The notes under the pieces: model-generated | What the model was told of the DNA's origin: nothing | Seen by the model: the letters and a program-made list of their open reading frames with translations, nothing else | Databases searched by the model: none | From: Emiliania huxleyi CCMP1516 | Taxonomy: Eukaryota > Haptophyta > Isochrysidales > Noelaerhabdaceae | Assembly (NCBI RefSeq): GCF_000372725.1 | Contig: NW_005201287.1 | Location: 922,272-986,271 of the forward strand | Length of the DNA: 64,000 nt | Direction: 5' to 3' | Made by a program: the position numbers and the translations under genes | Part shown: piece after piece, positions 9,749 through 21,612 of the stretch | Position numbering within the stretch: position 1 is the stretch's first letter | Layout: every line of letters starts with the position of its first letter

Positions 9749-12700
9749 TTAAGGCACAGGCTCGCAGTGAGCAGGGCACTCCTTGGGACGAGACGCGAAG
9801 AGAAGCCGCCGAGTCGCGAGGCACCCGGGCGGACAGTCGCCTCGAAGTGGGGACGACGGTGGCGGCGGCGACGCCAACACCCCTGCCTTCTTGGAAACGT
9901 ACATCTGCACCTCCGCTGGCTCGCCGATGATGTACATGGTGGATGCATCCTTCATCACGATGCCCTCGGGCTGTGCGCCTTGCAACTTGAGCGGGCCGCT
10001 GAGCAGCTTGCCGCTGAGGTCGCTCGTAAAGACCGTTGCAGGGCCGATGCTTCCGTCGTCGATGCCCTCATGCGAGACAAAGATAAGCGAACGGCTCTTG
10101 TAGTCGTACGTCATGCCTGCAATGTCCGTGGCCACGCCCGAGAGAAGCGCCTGCTCGTCATTTCGGATGGATGACGAGTGCGATTGAATGCGGAGCTAAA
10201 TGAGAGCCACCGCACGCGAGGAGAGAGAGAGGAGAGGTGGGAAGGCAGCGCGCCTGATCGGAGGTCGTGTCGAACACCTCGCCGCTGGCAAGACGCGGCG
10301 GGCCGCTGAAGAGAAGTACTGTCTCGCGCGTGCGCATGTCCACGCGCAGCACGCGCATCGGCAGCTCCTCGGTGAGCGTGTAAAAGAAGCCCGCCGGGTC
10401 GTAGGCGACGCCCTCGAGGCCACGGTTCGTGGACTTGGCGTCGTCCACAAGGCTGACGGCGTACATGTCCTCCGGCGGCACCGCCGCGTAGTCGACGGTC
10501 GCCTCGACCACCACGCCATCTGCTGCCCCCATCAGAGGGAGCGTGATGAGAACGAGGTTTAGCCGGCCCTCTTCAGTGACGACGAGCCGCACGCCCGTCG
10601 ACGTCTTCTCGACCAGGGCAAGGCCCTCGACGTCGTCGAAGCCGTCCATCCGCACCATGCGCATGAGCTTCGGCGGCGAGGAAGGGGTCGGCAGCGTGTA
10701 CTCGAAGAGGCGGACGAGCTTCTCGTCGCCCTTTGCAACGTCGCTATTGAGCGGGTTGTTGTTGCAGAAGATGATCGAGTCGATGTCGCCCGCGCCGCCC
10801 GGTATGATCGCCACGCCGGAGAGGTCCTCTGCTTTGCTGCTCTCCGATAGATCCCATTGCTCGACAAACTCGAACGTGCTCACATCCACTGCCGGCGTGG
10901 TGGGGTGAAAGGGCGGCGGCGGCGGATTTGGTGGCGCCTTTGGCGCCGGTGGAGGGCTCGGCGGAGACGGGAGCGACGGTGGTGCAGGCGAAGGCACGTC
11001 GAGGTCCACAAACGGGTTGGCCACGCCGAGCGTGCGCTCGTCGAAGACCACAAACACCGCGCTCTCGGCCCAGTTTATTCGGCCGAGGGACTGGGCGGCG
11101 GTCGGGTTGTTGCCGAGGGCGTCGTTCCAGACGCCAGTGCGATCGACGATCATGTCCGCCGTCACGTTCCCCTCTGCCGACGAGAAGAGCACCACGTCGT
11201 CCGTATTGCCGTTGCCGAAGCCGAAGCCGCAGCCCTCCAAGTACGACGCCACCACCGCGCCCGCCGCGTCGAACGTGAAGGCCTTCTCGCCCTTGCACAC
11301 GACCAGGTAGCCATGCGCCGGGATCTCCGCCGGGCACGAGCCCTGGCCCAGCACGAGCGCCTTGCCCGCCGCCACCTCGGCCGGCAAGTCGGACACGATG
11401 CCCAAATCGGGCGAGCTGGACGAGTCGTCGAGCGCCATGCCCGCCACGGAGGACGGCGCTCCCACAACGTTGACCAGCTCGACCCAGTCCTCGCCCGCGC
11501 AGAGGTCGGTCTCACTTCCCTGGTTGGTCACCTCGTTGATCAGCACGGCCGAGCTGCGCGGCGCGAGCAGCACGCGAGTGGGCACATGCACGGGCATGTG
11601 CATGCATGATGCGTGGGCGTGGGCGTGGGCGTGTGCATGACGTGTGCATGTGCATGGACATGGACATGGGCGTGCGAGTGTGCGTGTGCCTGATCCAGGT
11701 GGCCGGCGCGTTGGGTGCGCCAAGCGTGCGCAGGTTGAACACGGCAAACTCGCCGGCGCCATTGCGGCCGAGGGACTGGGCGGCGGTCGGGTTGTTGCCG
11801 AGGGCGTCGTTCCAGACGCCAGTGCGATCGACGATCATGTCCGCCGTCACGTTCCCCTCTGCCGACGAGAAGAGCACCACGTCGTCCGTATTGCCGTTGC
11901 CGAAGCCGAAGCCGCAGCCCTCCAAGTACGACGCCACCACCGCGCCCGCCGCGTCGAACGTGAAGGCCTTCTCGCCCTTGCACACGACCAGGTAGCCATG
12001 CGCCGGGATCTCCGCCAGGCACGAGCCCTGGCCCAGCACGAGCGCCTTGCCCGCCGCCACCTCGGCCGGCAAGTCGGACACGATGCCCAAATCGGGCGAG
12101 CTGGACGAGTCGTCGAGCGCCATGCCCGCCACGGAGGACGGCGCTCCCACAACGTTGACCAGCTCGACCCAGTCCTCGCCCGCGCAGAGGTCGGTCTCAC
12201 TTCCCTGGTTGGTCACCTCGTTGATCAGCACGGCCGAGCTGCGCGGCGCGAGCAGCACGCGAGTGGGCACATGCACGGGCATATGCATGCATGATGCGTG
12301 GGCGTGGGCGTGGGCGTGTGCATGACGTGTGCATGTGCATGGACATGGGCGTGCGAGTGTGCGTGTGCCTGATCCAGGTGGCCGGCGCGTTGGGTGCGCC
12401 AAGCGTGCGCAGGTTGAACACGGCAAACTCGCCGGCGCCATTGCGGCCGAGGGACTGGGCGGCGGTCGGGTTGTTGCCGAGGGCGTCGTTCCAGACGCCA
12501 GTGCGATCGACGATCATGTCCGCCGTCACGTTCCCCTCTGCCGACGAGAAGAGCACCACGTCGTCCGAATTGCCGTTGCCGAAGCCGAAGCCGCAGCCCT
12601 CCAAGTACGACGCCACCACCGCGCCCGCCGCGTCGAACGTGAAGGCCTTCTCGCCCTTGCACACGACCAGGTAGCCATTCGCCGGGATCTCCGCCGGGCA

Positions 12701-13658
12701 CGAGCCCTGGCCCAGCACGAGCGCCTTGCCCGCCGCCACCTCGGCCGGCAAGTCGGACACGATGCCCAAATCGGGCGAGCTGGACGAGTCGTCGAGCGCC
12801 ATGCCCGCCACGGAGGACGGCGCTCCCACAACGTTGACCAGCTCGACCCAGTCCTCGCCCGCGCAGAGGTCGGTCTCACTTCCCTGGTTGGTCACCTCGT
12901 TGATCAGCACGGCCGAGCTGCGCGGCGCGAGCAGCACGCGAGTGGGCACATGCACGGGCATATGCATGCATGATGCGTGGGCGTGGCCGTGGCGTGTGCA
13001 TGTGCATGGACATGGGCGTGCGAGTGTGCGTGTGCCTGATCCAGGTGGCCGGCGCGTTGGGTGCGCCAAGCGTGCGCAGGTTGAACACGGCGAACTCGCC
13101 GGCGCCATTGCGGCCGAGGGACTGGGCGGCGGTCGGGTTGTTGCCGAGGGCGTCGTTCCAGACGCCAGTGCGATCGACGATCATGTCCGCCGTCACGTTC
13201 CCCTCTGCCGACGAGAAGAGCACCACGTCGTCCGTATTGCCGTTGCCGAAGCCGAAGCCGCAGCCCTCCAAGTACGACGCCACCACCGCGCCCGCCGCGT
13301 CGAACGTGAAGGCCTTCTCGCCCTTGCACACGACCAGGTAGCCATGCGCCGGGATCTCCGCCGGGCACGAGCCCTGGCCCAGCACGAGCGCCTTGCCCGC
13401 CGCCACCTCGGCCGGCAAGTCGGACACGATGCCCAAATCGGGCGAGCTGGACGAGTCGTCGAGCGCCATGCCCGCCACGGAGGACGGCGCTCCCACAACG
13501 TTGACCAGCTCGACCCAGTCCTCGCCCGCGCAGAGGTCGGTCTCACTTCCCTGGTTGGTCACCTCGTTGATCAGCACGGCCGAGCTGCTCAGACGCCGCA
13601 TGCCGACTGCGGCGTTAAGGAACATCAAGAGGAGGCTGACTGGTACGGTCGTCGTCAT
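9749..13658 (-). CDS. secreted protein with four tandem lamin-tail domains and a beta-propeller-like domain
   Basis: Five exons join in frame to 1,140 residues: 13036-13658, 12369-12917, 11690-12238, 10254-11553 and 9749-10150. All four introns (118, 130, 136 and 103 nt) have GC-AG borders (CAG|GC...AG). The start at 13658 gives a signal peptide (TTTVPVSLLLMFLNAAVG); another ATG lies at 13703. Exons 1-4 each carry one lamin-tail-like fold: SAVLINEVTNQG, WVELVN, GMALDD, then GYLVVCKGE and DDVVLFSS. The fourth is followed by a proline-rich linker and a SdiA-regulated/phytase-like propeller segment (DGFDDVEGLALVEK, RGLEGVAYDPAGFFYTLTEE, AQPEGIVMKDASTMYIIGEP). Likely role: extracellular or cell-surface binding; not established. 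The lamin-tail exons are nearly identical, so array copy number deserves caution. Confidence 0.75.
11554..13035. repeat. tandem duplication of a lamin-tail exon-intron unit
   Basis: Units of about 679-685 bp, each one 549-nt exon plus a 118-136-nt intron, repeated with only scattered substitutions. Examples: GTATT against GAATT in the DDVVLF segment, and one Gly/Arg-neighbourhood change near 12010. Exons begin and end in phase 2, so copies can be added without breaking the frame. The introns differ by the number of GTGGGC and CATGGA hexamers. Confidence 0.85.
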
Positions 13659-14614
13659 GGTGGAGGCTCGCACCGGAGCACACGTCCCGTCGGTAATCAT
13701 CATCCGCCTCCTTTGCTCCGTCGGCGATTTGGGTTCGACGAACTGTTTTCTCTTCTTCTGTTTGAGAGAGGCTTGCATTTTAAGAATTCTTCTGTGGGTT
13801 GCACTGGGATAGGGTCGATTCCGCACTCAAGAACAACAAAACTTGAGTGTTTGGTATTTACGATCTATTGCGCTCATCAACGCGAACAATTATTGTTTAC
13901 GATCTCCCGCTAACGGATCTTTCTTACCCCACCTACCTTTCTCTTTCTACCTGTATCTCTCTTTCAGGTATCTTCGGCGCCATGCACGGTTGTCAGGGTG
14001 CAAAACAAAAACAAATCTCTCCCCCTTTCCGAGTCTGCAGTCTGTCAGAGCGTCAGTCACTCGGCTCTCGGGTCATCGGAGCCTGTTCAACCTCTCGTTT
14101 TTTTTCGGTTTCGCGAACTTTCGGGGCACCTTGAGCACTTGAGCACTGGAGAGGGTCGATTCCGCATGGTACGGGACCCCTCGATCGTCTCGCCCTCCCT
14201 CACTGGTGTTTTGTTTGTTGTGTTCATTGGGGGGGGTCATAACAAACACGGTACAGGATCGAGGTGCACGCTGCTGAAGCAGTGTCACCTCATTAGATTA
14301 GAGATTCTCTCTCCTCATTAGCTGTTCAGACATAGTTGGTGTCGAGGTGTCGAGGCCAGGGCTCAGATCGTATTTTAGTCTTGTCCTGCCCAGACCATGG
14401 CTCAGACTTTAACCCTTTCGCGTCATAACGCTCCTGGAGAGCAAATCTCGATATATCTCCAGTCGTAGCGGTGGAACTTTTTTTTGGCTCGGTCAATTAT
14501 TTAGCCATATATGAGAGGATCACGGCACAGTGTCGTTTGAGTCGACAGTAACTCTCCCACAGCCCACGTAACTCCGTCTTTTTCAGGCACCCGGAGCCCT
14601 CCGCGGCCGCTTCT

Positions 14615-14836
14615 ACGCCGGCGAAGCACCATCAAGCTGCTGTACGGCCCCGGCATCGCCTCCCCCGGCTTAGCTCTCAGTCAAGATATTGTGCACATGG
14701 GCGGCCTCTACAATATACTCACTGACACTGAACCTCCCAGAGCTCGTCCCGGTCCGTCACGGCCATCCTCGTCCTCCGGCGGGCCCCCGGCCGCGGCGCG
14801 GTGCGGCGGCGTCACAAATCCGACCACAGAGCACCG
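14615..14836. repeat. dispersed repeat copy A
   Basis: About 220 bp aligning at roughly 90% with 47540-47762. Shared landmarks are GCCGGCGAAGCACCATCAAG at the left end, CAATATA.TCACTGACACT in the middle and GTCACAAATCCGACCACAGA at the right. I see no terminal repeats. Confidence 0.75.
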
Positions 14837-15299
14837 GGACGCGGTCGGGCGATCTGAGGCCCAACTAGGCGTATGCATTGCCCATCCAGGGCTATCACCT
14901 GGACCTATCAACAGGCGCCTGCGGCGCCGTGCTCAGGAGTTGGTTTTCACTCGCTCGAAATGTGTACGTAAAAGGGTTAAGACTTAAGTTGTTAAGAGTC
15001 AACAAAAAAGAAAGCAAAGGCGATCCAACGAAAAGAAAAACCTTCCATACGTGTTTGTGCTCCTCCTTCGCTGTCCCATCTCCTCATCTCTTTCCCGCCT
15101 GGGCGGGGCGGCGGGTGGGCGCGCGGTGCGGAGCGGCGTGTGCGTGTGTGTGACTGCGACAAGGGACCATTGGGGTTTGTATTATTACCGGTAACAACGA
15201 TGGCGCTTTCAACTCCCCTCCCTCCCTCTCTAGCTCTCTCCTCTCCCTCCCCACTCACTAGAATGCAGCAGCCACCGCACACCTGAAAGCCTTGCTTGG

Positions 15300-15590
15300 T
15301 TACGGTCTTCTTGTCCCCAGCTGTGGCAGCGTGAAAGTCCGGCTCTTGCTCGAGTGAGGCTTAAGGTGAACTGCGGTCATCACCTGGTGCAACGAAGCAA
15401 GATAGGAGCCAGATCCTCTGCCCACAGCCCTCTTCTCATCTACATTGCCCCGGGCAACTGCAACAGCCTCCACGTTGCCAAGTGCCCACACCTTTGATCC
15501 ATCTCCGAGAGTGAAAAGCACAGCAATGTCGTCGTCGTCGAGGCCCCCACCAGGCCCCCACAAAGCCTGCGCGCAGCCTGCGCGTTCCAA
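15300..15590 (-). CDS. possible coding exon, unrecognised
   Basis: An open frame whose C-terminal 80 residues look protein-like (GLDDDDIAVLFTLGDGSKVW, ALGNVEAVAVARGNVDEKRA), with balanced composition, unlike its low-complexity surroundings. No start is evident and no family is recognised. It may be an exon of a gene whose remaining parts I cannot place, or a transposon remnant. Confidence 0.25.
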   Translation of the reverse strand: MERAGCAQALWGPGGGLDDDDIAVLFTLGDGSKVWALGNVEAVAVARGNVDEKRAVGRGSGSYLASLHQVMTAVHLKPHSSKSRTFTLPQLGTRRP

Positions 15591-15771
15591 CCTGTCCCCT
15601 CTCGGAGCCTCATGTGTTCTACTGTGGAGCAGTGTGCTGTGGGGAGAGCTAGGGGAGAGGCGAGGATGGTTTCATTGGTTACAGCAGCTCTGCTATTGAG
15701 TATAGCCCTATAGCCCCGCGCTAGCCACACGGACGCTCGACACCGCTCGACACCTTGCGCCACGCAACTCG

Positions 15772-15845
15772 ACACCCGCTCGACACCTCGACACCCTCGA
15801 CACCCCTCGACACCCCTCGACACCCCTCGACACCCCTCGACACTG
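15772..15845. repeat. 10-bp minisatellite
   Basis: Head-to-tail copies of CTCGACACCC, at least six, with minor variants at the left end. Confidence 0.85.
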
Positions 15846-15855
15846 GCAACCAAGC

Positions 15856-16020
15856 ATGGTCTCAGCCTCGACAGGCCTCAAGACGGCCAAGCACGTGCCG
15901 GACGGCATGCGGGAGCGAGTCAACGATGCGAGGCTCGAGCTCGGAATAGCGGACCTTCTCTTCAAGGTGGCGGGCCGAAAGCGACCGCGAGCGAGCGAAA
16001 TCGAACGGCTCTTTCGGTAG
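15856..16020 (+). CDS. possible small CDS or terminal exon, 54 aa
   Basis: ATG-to-TAG frame just after the minisatellite. The peptide (KHVPDGMRERVNDARLELGI, then ADLLFKVAGRKRPRASEIER) has amphipathic helical character and third-position GC bias typical of coding DNA here. Family unknown. It may be the last exon of a gene interrupted upstream by the minisatellite. Confidence 0.3.
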   Translation: MVSASTGLKTAKHVPDGMRERVNDARLELGIADLLFKVAGRKRPRASEIERLFR

Positions 16021-17418
16021 CGCTGGTCCTCGGTTCGTGGCCGCGCTGCCATAGACTGAGCCCACGCCGGCGCGACAGCTGTGAGTCCCAGTGGGTGTCG
16101 TGAGTGTGACCTGTGCGCTGTGGCTGTGCGCGTCTCTTTTGGTCCTTTATTTACGACGATATCTAGGAGGCCTCTCTTACAGACCATGGCTCACTTAAGT
16201 GTAAGAAAGAAAGAAAGTAAACGCGCAGAACTGCACACTCCAGAAGTGGCAAGTGCTCTCCAAGACCAAAAGTTTGAGGAAGAGGATTGAGCGTGCGGGT
16301 GCGCCCCGTCGCCCGTGCGCTGCTGCGCAATGCGCAGCCCAAGGCCAAGCTAGGGCTGGGGGGAGGACAGATAGAGGGCCCAACTTCAGAATCGTGCTTT
16401 TTTGGTTAGGGACCAAAGCGCGAAGGACCAACGCCGAGGCTGGAGGAGATAACGTCAAGGCTAGAGGAGATGGGGCGGGACGGTGGTGGGAAGGGAGGGG
16501 CACGGCGGAACGACCCCCTCAGAGGCGGCGGGCGGGCGCCCACAGATCTAGAGATAACAAACGCTCGCTCGGCCCCACCAAGTGCCCCACCGGCCGAGCG
16601 TGACGCACGTGACACACAGCCCCGCCGTCCACGAAAAGCGCAGTCGACGAACCTGAATGCGAGCCGTGATTTTGTTGGTGGCTAAGTTATGAGCATACTA
16701 CATTGCCACCTGGATTGTGCGCGCGGAGCGCGCCGGCCCTTACGCGCAGACTCTAGAGCGATATGAATCCGATAGGTTGCCCGCGCACGGAGCGGCGGGA
16801 GAGCGCTGGCTATGCGGGTGAGCTGAGGGAGGTGCGAGAGCTGGGCCGGAGCTAAGGGCCATTACCAGAAATCGCATCTAGCCCTCCTCAACCCCTCAAA
16901 TAACGCTTTCTTCGGCGCCAGCAGACTTCGGGCCGCGCGCCGGGCCGCGGACTGGCGGGGCATGTGGCGGGGGGTGCGCGGGTGCGGCTGCGGCGCGTGC
17001 GGCGCTTTCGCGCCGCCTGACACCGCTCTTTGAGCGCGTGTCATACCGGCGCCTCGTCGCACATGATTTGGTCTTTGTCGCACATGACTGAAAGACCCGC
17101 AACTTCACGTGGCTCTAGACAACACCATCAACACCGGCGTGAAAATATTTGAGTGTTGGACATCTTGCGGGAGTACATACCTTAAGGTACGAGGTACATT
17201 TGTGGCGTGTCTCCAGATGCGAGCAGCACCGGCGCGAACTGTGACGGAGCCTGCACGGAAAAACGTTGGGCTCTGCTCAGTAACTCGTGGTATCGTAAGA
17301 TCCAGGGCCTGGAGTGTCATCCGGAGTGAAGGGGTCGACGTTTGCCGCCAGATGACGTCGCGGCGCCATGCTGATGGCCTTCGCAGACCTGCACAGACGC
17401 GATGGTGAGAGCAGGAGG

Positions 17419-17820
17419 CTACCGCCCGCATACGGCACACAGGTACAGATGGCGTTTCATCGATACGACAGCATCTATTGGGCCCTGCGAATTCTGCGAG
17501 CGGATGCGGTAGCCCACCTTTGGGTAGACACGCCCTTGGAAAGTCAGCGGCGACCGCCCCGCTGCCCTCCCCTCAGGAGCCTCATCTTCCTCAGGCTGCG
17601 GTGCCGGCAATCTCCGGAGCTCAGACCTTAACCATGCTAACCGAGCGTCGCACTCTGCGGCAGTGAGTGAAGTGGACAAAAGGTGAGATGGTGAGCGTTT
17701 GCTCTCGTCCATCCGATATGCTGCTCCTCCCCTCGCAACATGCGCCAGCGCCGCAGAGTACTGCAACCACTGCGCCGCGAAATCGTCACGCCTAGCACCC
17801 AGCGACGCCTCGTCGGCCAT
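17419..17820 (-). CDS. possible hypothetical protein, 133 aa
   Basis: The frame starts MADEASLGARRDDFAAQWLQ and contains a helical Arg/Leu-rich segment (ECDARLAWLRSELRRL) followed by an acidic stretch. It lies in an otherwise gene-poor region. No domain is recognised and its end may be intronic. Kept because composition is better than neighbouring shadows. Confidence 0.25.
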   Translation of the reverse strand: MADEASLGARRDDFAAQWLQYSAALAHVARGGAAYRMDESKRSPSHLLSTSLTAAECDARLAWLRSELRRLPAPQPEEDEAPEGRAAGRSPLTFQGRVYPKVGYRIRSQNSQGPIDAVVSMKRHLYLCAVCGR

Positions 17821-18170
17821 TGCAGGGATGCATGCACTGACCGCGAGCTCCTCGCTTTGATCGTGAAACGAACGAGGAGCCCCGGGCTCTGAAATTCACA
17901 ACGAACATTAAGAGCGTGCTCGACAGAGCGACAGCGCAGCGCACTGCATGCCGTCCGATCGGCGGAGGGTTGGCAGCTGCGCCAAGTGATGAATTGAAGG
18001 TACCGGGGCCCCGATGGATGAATCCAGGGCACCCTCTGCTCGAAGCCCCAGGCTTGGGGTTCGAGGTGGCAGCGGCCCCCATCCAGGAGCCGCCCATCAA
18101 AGGGACTGCGGCAGAAGACGCCCCGATCGCCCAATGTTGCTGCGCGAGATACGTTTCTGCCGGAGCGTTT

Positions 18171-19082
18171 TCTATCTCTTAAGTGCCGGCCAGAAGATCC
18201 GCCCTGGGATCTTCGGCGCAGGGCGCCGTCACCGGCCCCATGAGCCGCCTGCGAGGCCATTCAGTGCTCATGTGGCACGGCCTGAGCAGGCCTAGCAATG
18301 CCTCGGCGACCGGCGCCCAGAATTGTTGGTGCTGGCCAGCAACGTGGCCGGCGAGTGCCGTCGTTGCATTGGTGGCGACCACCGCAGAAGCGGTCAGCAG
18401 GTGGGAAGGCATCGCTCTCTTTGTAAGGATATTGTCCGTATTCATTGTCTGGTCAATACTTCTGCCTGGATGGCACCTGTGTGCCCAACATGGCGACCCT
18501 CGGCCTCCCTCGTGAGTCCACCTCACGCTGATCATTCTCGTCGCTAGCTCAAGCCGAGAAGTGGTCCGCCGACACCAGGAGGAGCGCAACCATCATGGCT
18601 GCAGCCTCAGACTGACCGGGTTAGGTCATATCACCGGCGTGGTGGCCCAGAAGTGCGACATTTGCTGCCCGCAGAGCGCTAGCAGCCCACTAGCCGGCAC
18701 GTCTGTGCGTCGTGCGGGGCTGAACTTCAGGCACGCTGCACGCGGCTTATCGTGGAGAAGAGCTCAACCCCGGCCAGTGAGTGATGGATCTGATCATAAT
18801 CAATCCCTACTGTGCTGGGGGGCTCACAGATCAGCCGTTCAGAGCTCTGATATTGGTTCCCGGCAGAAGATCCTCTAGAGGATCTTCTGCGTCGGCCAAA
18901 AAACCGTGTTCAAACGAGACACAATGACCCAACAATGACCCCCACGGCCAGCCCGGACATGCAGCCGACCCGGCCTGGCCAGCTGGGCCATCGGGGCGGC
19001 CGCCATCGGCCGTAGGACCGCGCTGCGGTGCCGAAAGGGGCTGGAAGATCCGCCCTGGGATCTTCGGCACTTAAGAGATAGA
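18171..19082. mobile_element. TIR element, non-autonomous (MITE-like), 912 bp
   Basis: Perfect 18-bp terminal inverted repeats, TCTATCTCTTAAGTGCCG at 18171-18188 and its complement at 19065-19082. Next to each lies a subterminal palindrome-like block, GAAGATCC...GGATCTTC (18192-18215 and 19043-19064), and a further perfect palindrome (AGGATCTTCT type) near 18865-18890. No transposase-like frame lies inside. No clear target-site duplication, so the superfamily is not assigned. Confidence 0.75.
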
Positions 19083-19216
19083 GCTGCCTTTGGAAAAAGC
19101 AAAAGAAAAGATACTACGCTCTCGCACTCGCTCGTCGCCATCGGCCATCGCCCCGGCATCTAGTTCGTTGAATTCTAGTTCGGTCGCAGCTTCGCTCACC
19201 GGTCGCTCGAGACTGC

Positions 19217-20225
19217 ATGCCGCTTTCCACGGTCAGCAAGCTCATCGCGGTCTCATCGTGCAAGGGTGGCGTTGGCAAGTCGACCGTCGCCCTCGAGCTC
19301 GCATATCACCTGCGCCGTCGTGGCCACCGAGTCGGGCTCTTTGATGCCGACGTGCACGGCCCTTCGTTGCCGACGCAGATTCCGCTCGGCGATGTGCGCC
19401 TCACGCTGGCGGCGGACGGTCGGTCGGTGCAGCCACTGGAGCATGGCGGCGTGCAGCTCATGTCCTTTGGCTGGTTCAGCCGGCTCTGGTCGAGGCGGCC
19501 GGCAGCCGAGATTCGCGTGCGTGGGCCGCTTGCCACCAACCTGCTGCAGACGACGCAGTGGGGCGATCTCGACTACTTACTCATCGACTCGCCGCCAGGC
19601 ACGGGCGACATCCCCAGCCAAATCGCGAGGCTGCCGCTTCACGGGGCGGTGGCCGTCACGACTCCCTCTCGGCTCTCCGTCGTCGACGTCGTGCGAGGCA
19701 GCTTGTTCCTTCGCCCGACTCAAAAGCAAAGAGACCCACTGATAATCAATTAAGTCCCAAACAGGCATCCTCTTCCTCCGCCGCCTCGGCGTGCCTGTGC
19801 TCGCGCTGGTCGAAAACATGGCCTCCTTCCGCTGCGACGGGTGTGGAAAGGACCATTATCCGTTCGGGCGCGGACACGCCGCCGGCGTGCTCGCCGACGT
19901 AGCCGCCGCCGAGGCGACCGACCCTCCGCCGGCCATCCCAACCTTTGCGCTGCCCATCGTCCCGGACCTCGGCGGCGCGAGCGGCGACTCCTCTGCCGCG
20001 CCGCGGCTTGACGGTGCATCCGCTCCGCTCGAGAGCAGTTTGGACGCACTCGCCGATGCGCTGGATCGCGCCACTTGTGGCGACCCGCCCGCGCTGCTGC
20101 CGCACCAGCTCGCCTTCCACGAGGTGCCGCATTGGCCAACGGAGATGGCGATGGCGGAGTATGTCGAGCAGAGAGTATCGGGGTCCGTGCAGAGCACCCA
20201 AAACGAGCACTTGCGCGGAACGTAG
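19217..20225 (+). CDS. Mrp/Nbp35 family iron-sulfur cluster P-loop ATPase
   Basis: Scaffold or carrier ATPase for Fe-S cluster assembly. Two exons, 19217-19697 and 19765-20225, flank a 67-nt GC-AG intron that splits a Gly codon; the product is 313 residues. Features: deviant Walker A CKGGVGKST (15-23), Walker A'-like FDADVHGPS (42-50), Walker B region LLIDSPPGTGD (121-131), and the cluster-binding CxxC (CDGC, 184-187) after ENMASF, as in ApbC/Mrp proteins. The C-terminal region is longer and more divergent than bacterial Mrp. No DUF59/HCF101-type N-terminal domain is seen. Location (cytosol, mitochondrion or plastid) is undetermined; there is no obvious presequence. The nucleoside hydrolase-like gene follows 74 bp downstream on the same strand. 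Confidence 0.9.
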
Positions 20226-20299
20226 AGTAACGTAATTTAGTTGCGCGCCGGATTTCTTTTCTCATCCATGCTGGCCCGGTGACTGACTGACTGACATCC

Positions 20300-21612
20300 A
20301 TGCTGGCGGTCTTGTCGGCAACTGCCCTACCCGCCGAGCCGCCGTCGGCAACAGCAGCTGCCGTACCAGGACTAATCGTCGACACCGATATTGGCGGCGG
20401 CGGCTGTCGGGATGTTGATGACGTCGGCGCCCTCGGCGTAGCGAATGCTCTGGCCGACAGCGGCGTTGTTAATCTGCTGGGTGTCGTGCAGAATACACAG
20501 GCGACCAACTCAACGGGTGTTATCAGCGTGGTGCAGCGCTATTACAGCCGCACTATCCCCACCGGGGTCTACCGCGGCTCCGGCCTCCGAGACCTCGCCG
20601 CACTCCCGTACGTGGCCGACATCGTGGCGCGCTGGCCGTCGCCGGTGCGAAATTCGTCGCAGGCGGGCTCGGCCGTCAAGCTGTACCGCCACCTGCTCGC
20701 GGGACAGCCGGACCGATCGGTGGCCGTCGCCTCCATCGGGCTCCTCACAAACCTAGCGGCGCTCTTCCAGTCCTCCGCCGACAAGCACAGTGAACCTTTT
20801 CTCCGGCGCGGCAAACTCTGCTGGTCCGGCTCCTCATCGGCCCCTCCTCTCCCGCAGGTCCGCTCAGCGGCCTCTCGCTCTTCGGGCAGAAGGTCTTTCG
20901 GCTCGCCATCATGGGCGGGCGCTACCCGTCCAGCAAAGGGCAGCGCTGCGAGTGCAACTTCTGCGCCGCCGCGTGGGGTGCCTCGAGAGCTGCCCCTCGC
21001 CCGCTCCCCGAACTGCGGGAGCTGCCCTCGCCCGCTCAGCGGCGCGCTCTCCCCGACGTCAGGCGGCATCGACCACCGAGCAGCGGTGCAGGCCTCCGCG
21101 CACGTGGTCGAGCGGCTGCCCGCGGGCGTGGACGTCGTCTTCAGCGGCCTCGAGGTGCGGCGGAGCACGGCATCGTCAACACCGTCCTTACTGTTCTGTG
21201 ATTGCTCTCACCGTCCCTCGAGGTGGGGCTGAGGGTCGTCACCGGCGCGGCGCTCTCGACGTGCGCGCCGGCCGCTTCGCCGCTGCGTCAGGCTTACGTC
21301 GACTACGGCGGCGGAGTAGACCGAGGGCGCTACTCGTGGGACCTCATCACGACGCACGTCGCCGCAGCCGGTGGCCTGCCGGGCGTGAGGCGCTGCTCGG
21401 ACTGCGGCGGCGTCAACGTCGTGGACGCGTCCTCGGGCGCCAACGCGTGGAGGCGCGGCCCAGCCGCCAACCAGACCTACCTCGTCCTGGAGGACGCGGC
21501 CGACGCGCAACGGGTGATCGACCGACTGCTCTGCCAGCCGCCGCGGCTGGGTGCAAGCGCGCCCAACGACGTTCCCTTTGCTGCTTTTGCACGAGCCGGT
21601 CCCATCGAGTGA
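20300..21612 (+). CDS. inosine/uridine-preferring nucleoside hydrolase-like protein
   Basis: Four exons, 20300-20789, 20858-20977, 21063-21154 and 21223-21612, join in frame to 363 residues; introns are 68, 85 and 68 nt. The family's Asp cluster is seen in VDTDIGGGGCRDVDDVGAL (residues 27-45), an expanded form of DTDxGxDxDD that binds the catalytic Ca2+. Further family-like segments: GLLTNLAAL, LAIMGGRYPSSKG and ECNFCAAA, the position of the usual E-x-N-F motif. A short hydrophobic N-terminus (MLAVLSATALPAEPP) could be a secretion signal. Expected role is purine/pyrimidine ribonucleoside cleavage in salvage. Loop insertion GGGGCR in the metal site is unusual, so activity is not certain. Confidence 0.8.

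Larger units (their letters stand above)
13659..19216. other. 5.5-kb repeat-rich interval with only weak coding candidates
   Basis: Contains AT-richer promoter-like sequence next to the lamin-tail gene (13740-14600), a dispersed repeat (14615-14836), a 10-bp minisatellite (about 15772-15845), three doubtful short coding candidates (15300-15590, 15856-16020, 17419-17820) and a TIR element (18171-19082). Nothing else is supportable. Confidence 0.5.

Noticed and set aside
15708..16187. 159-residue - strand frame across the minisatellite
   Set aside because: Contains the repeat-derived GCRGVSRGVE peptide; no protein-like remainder.
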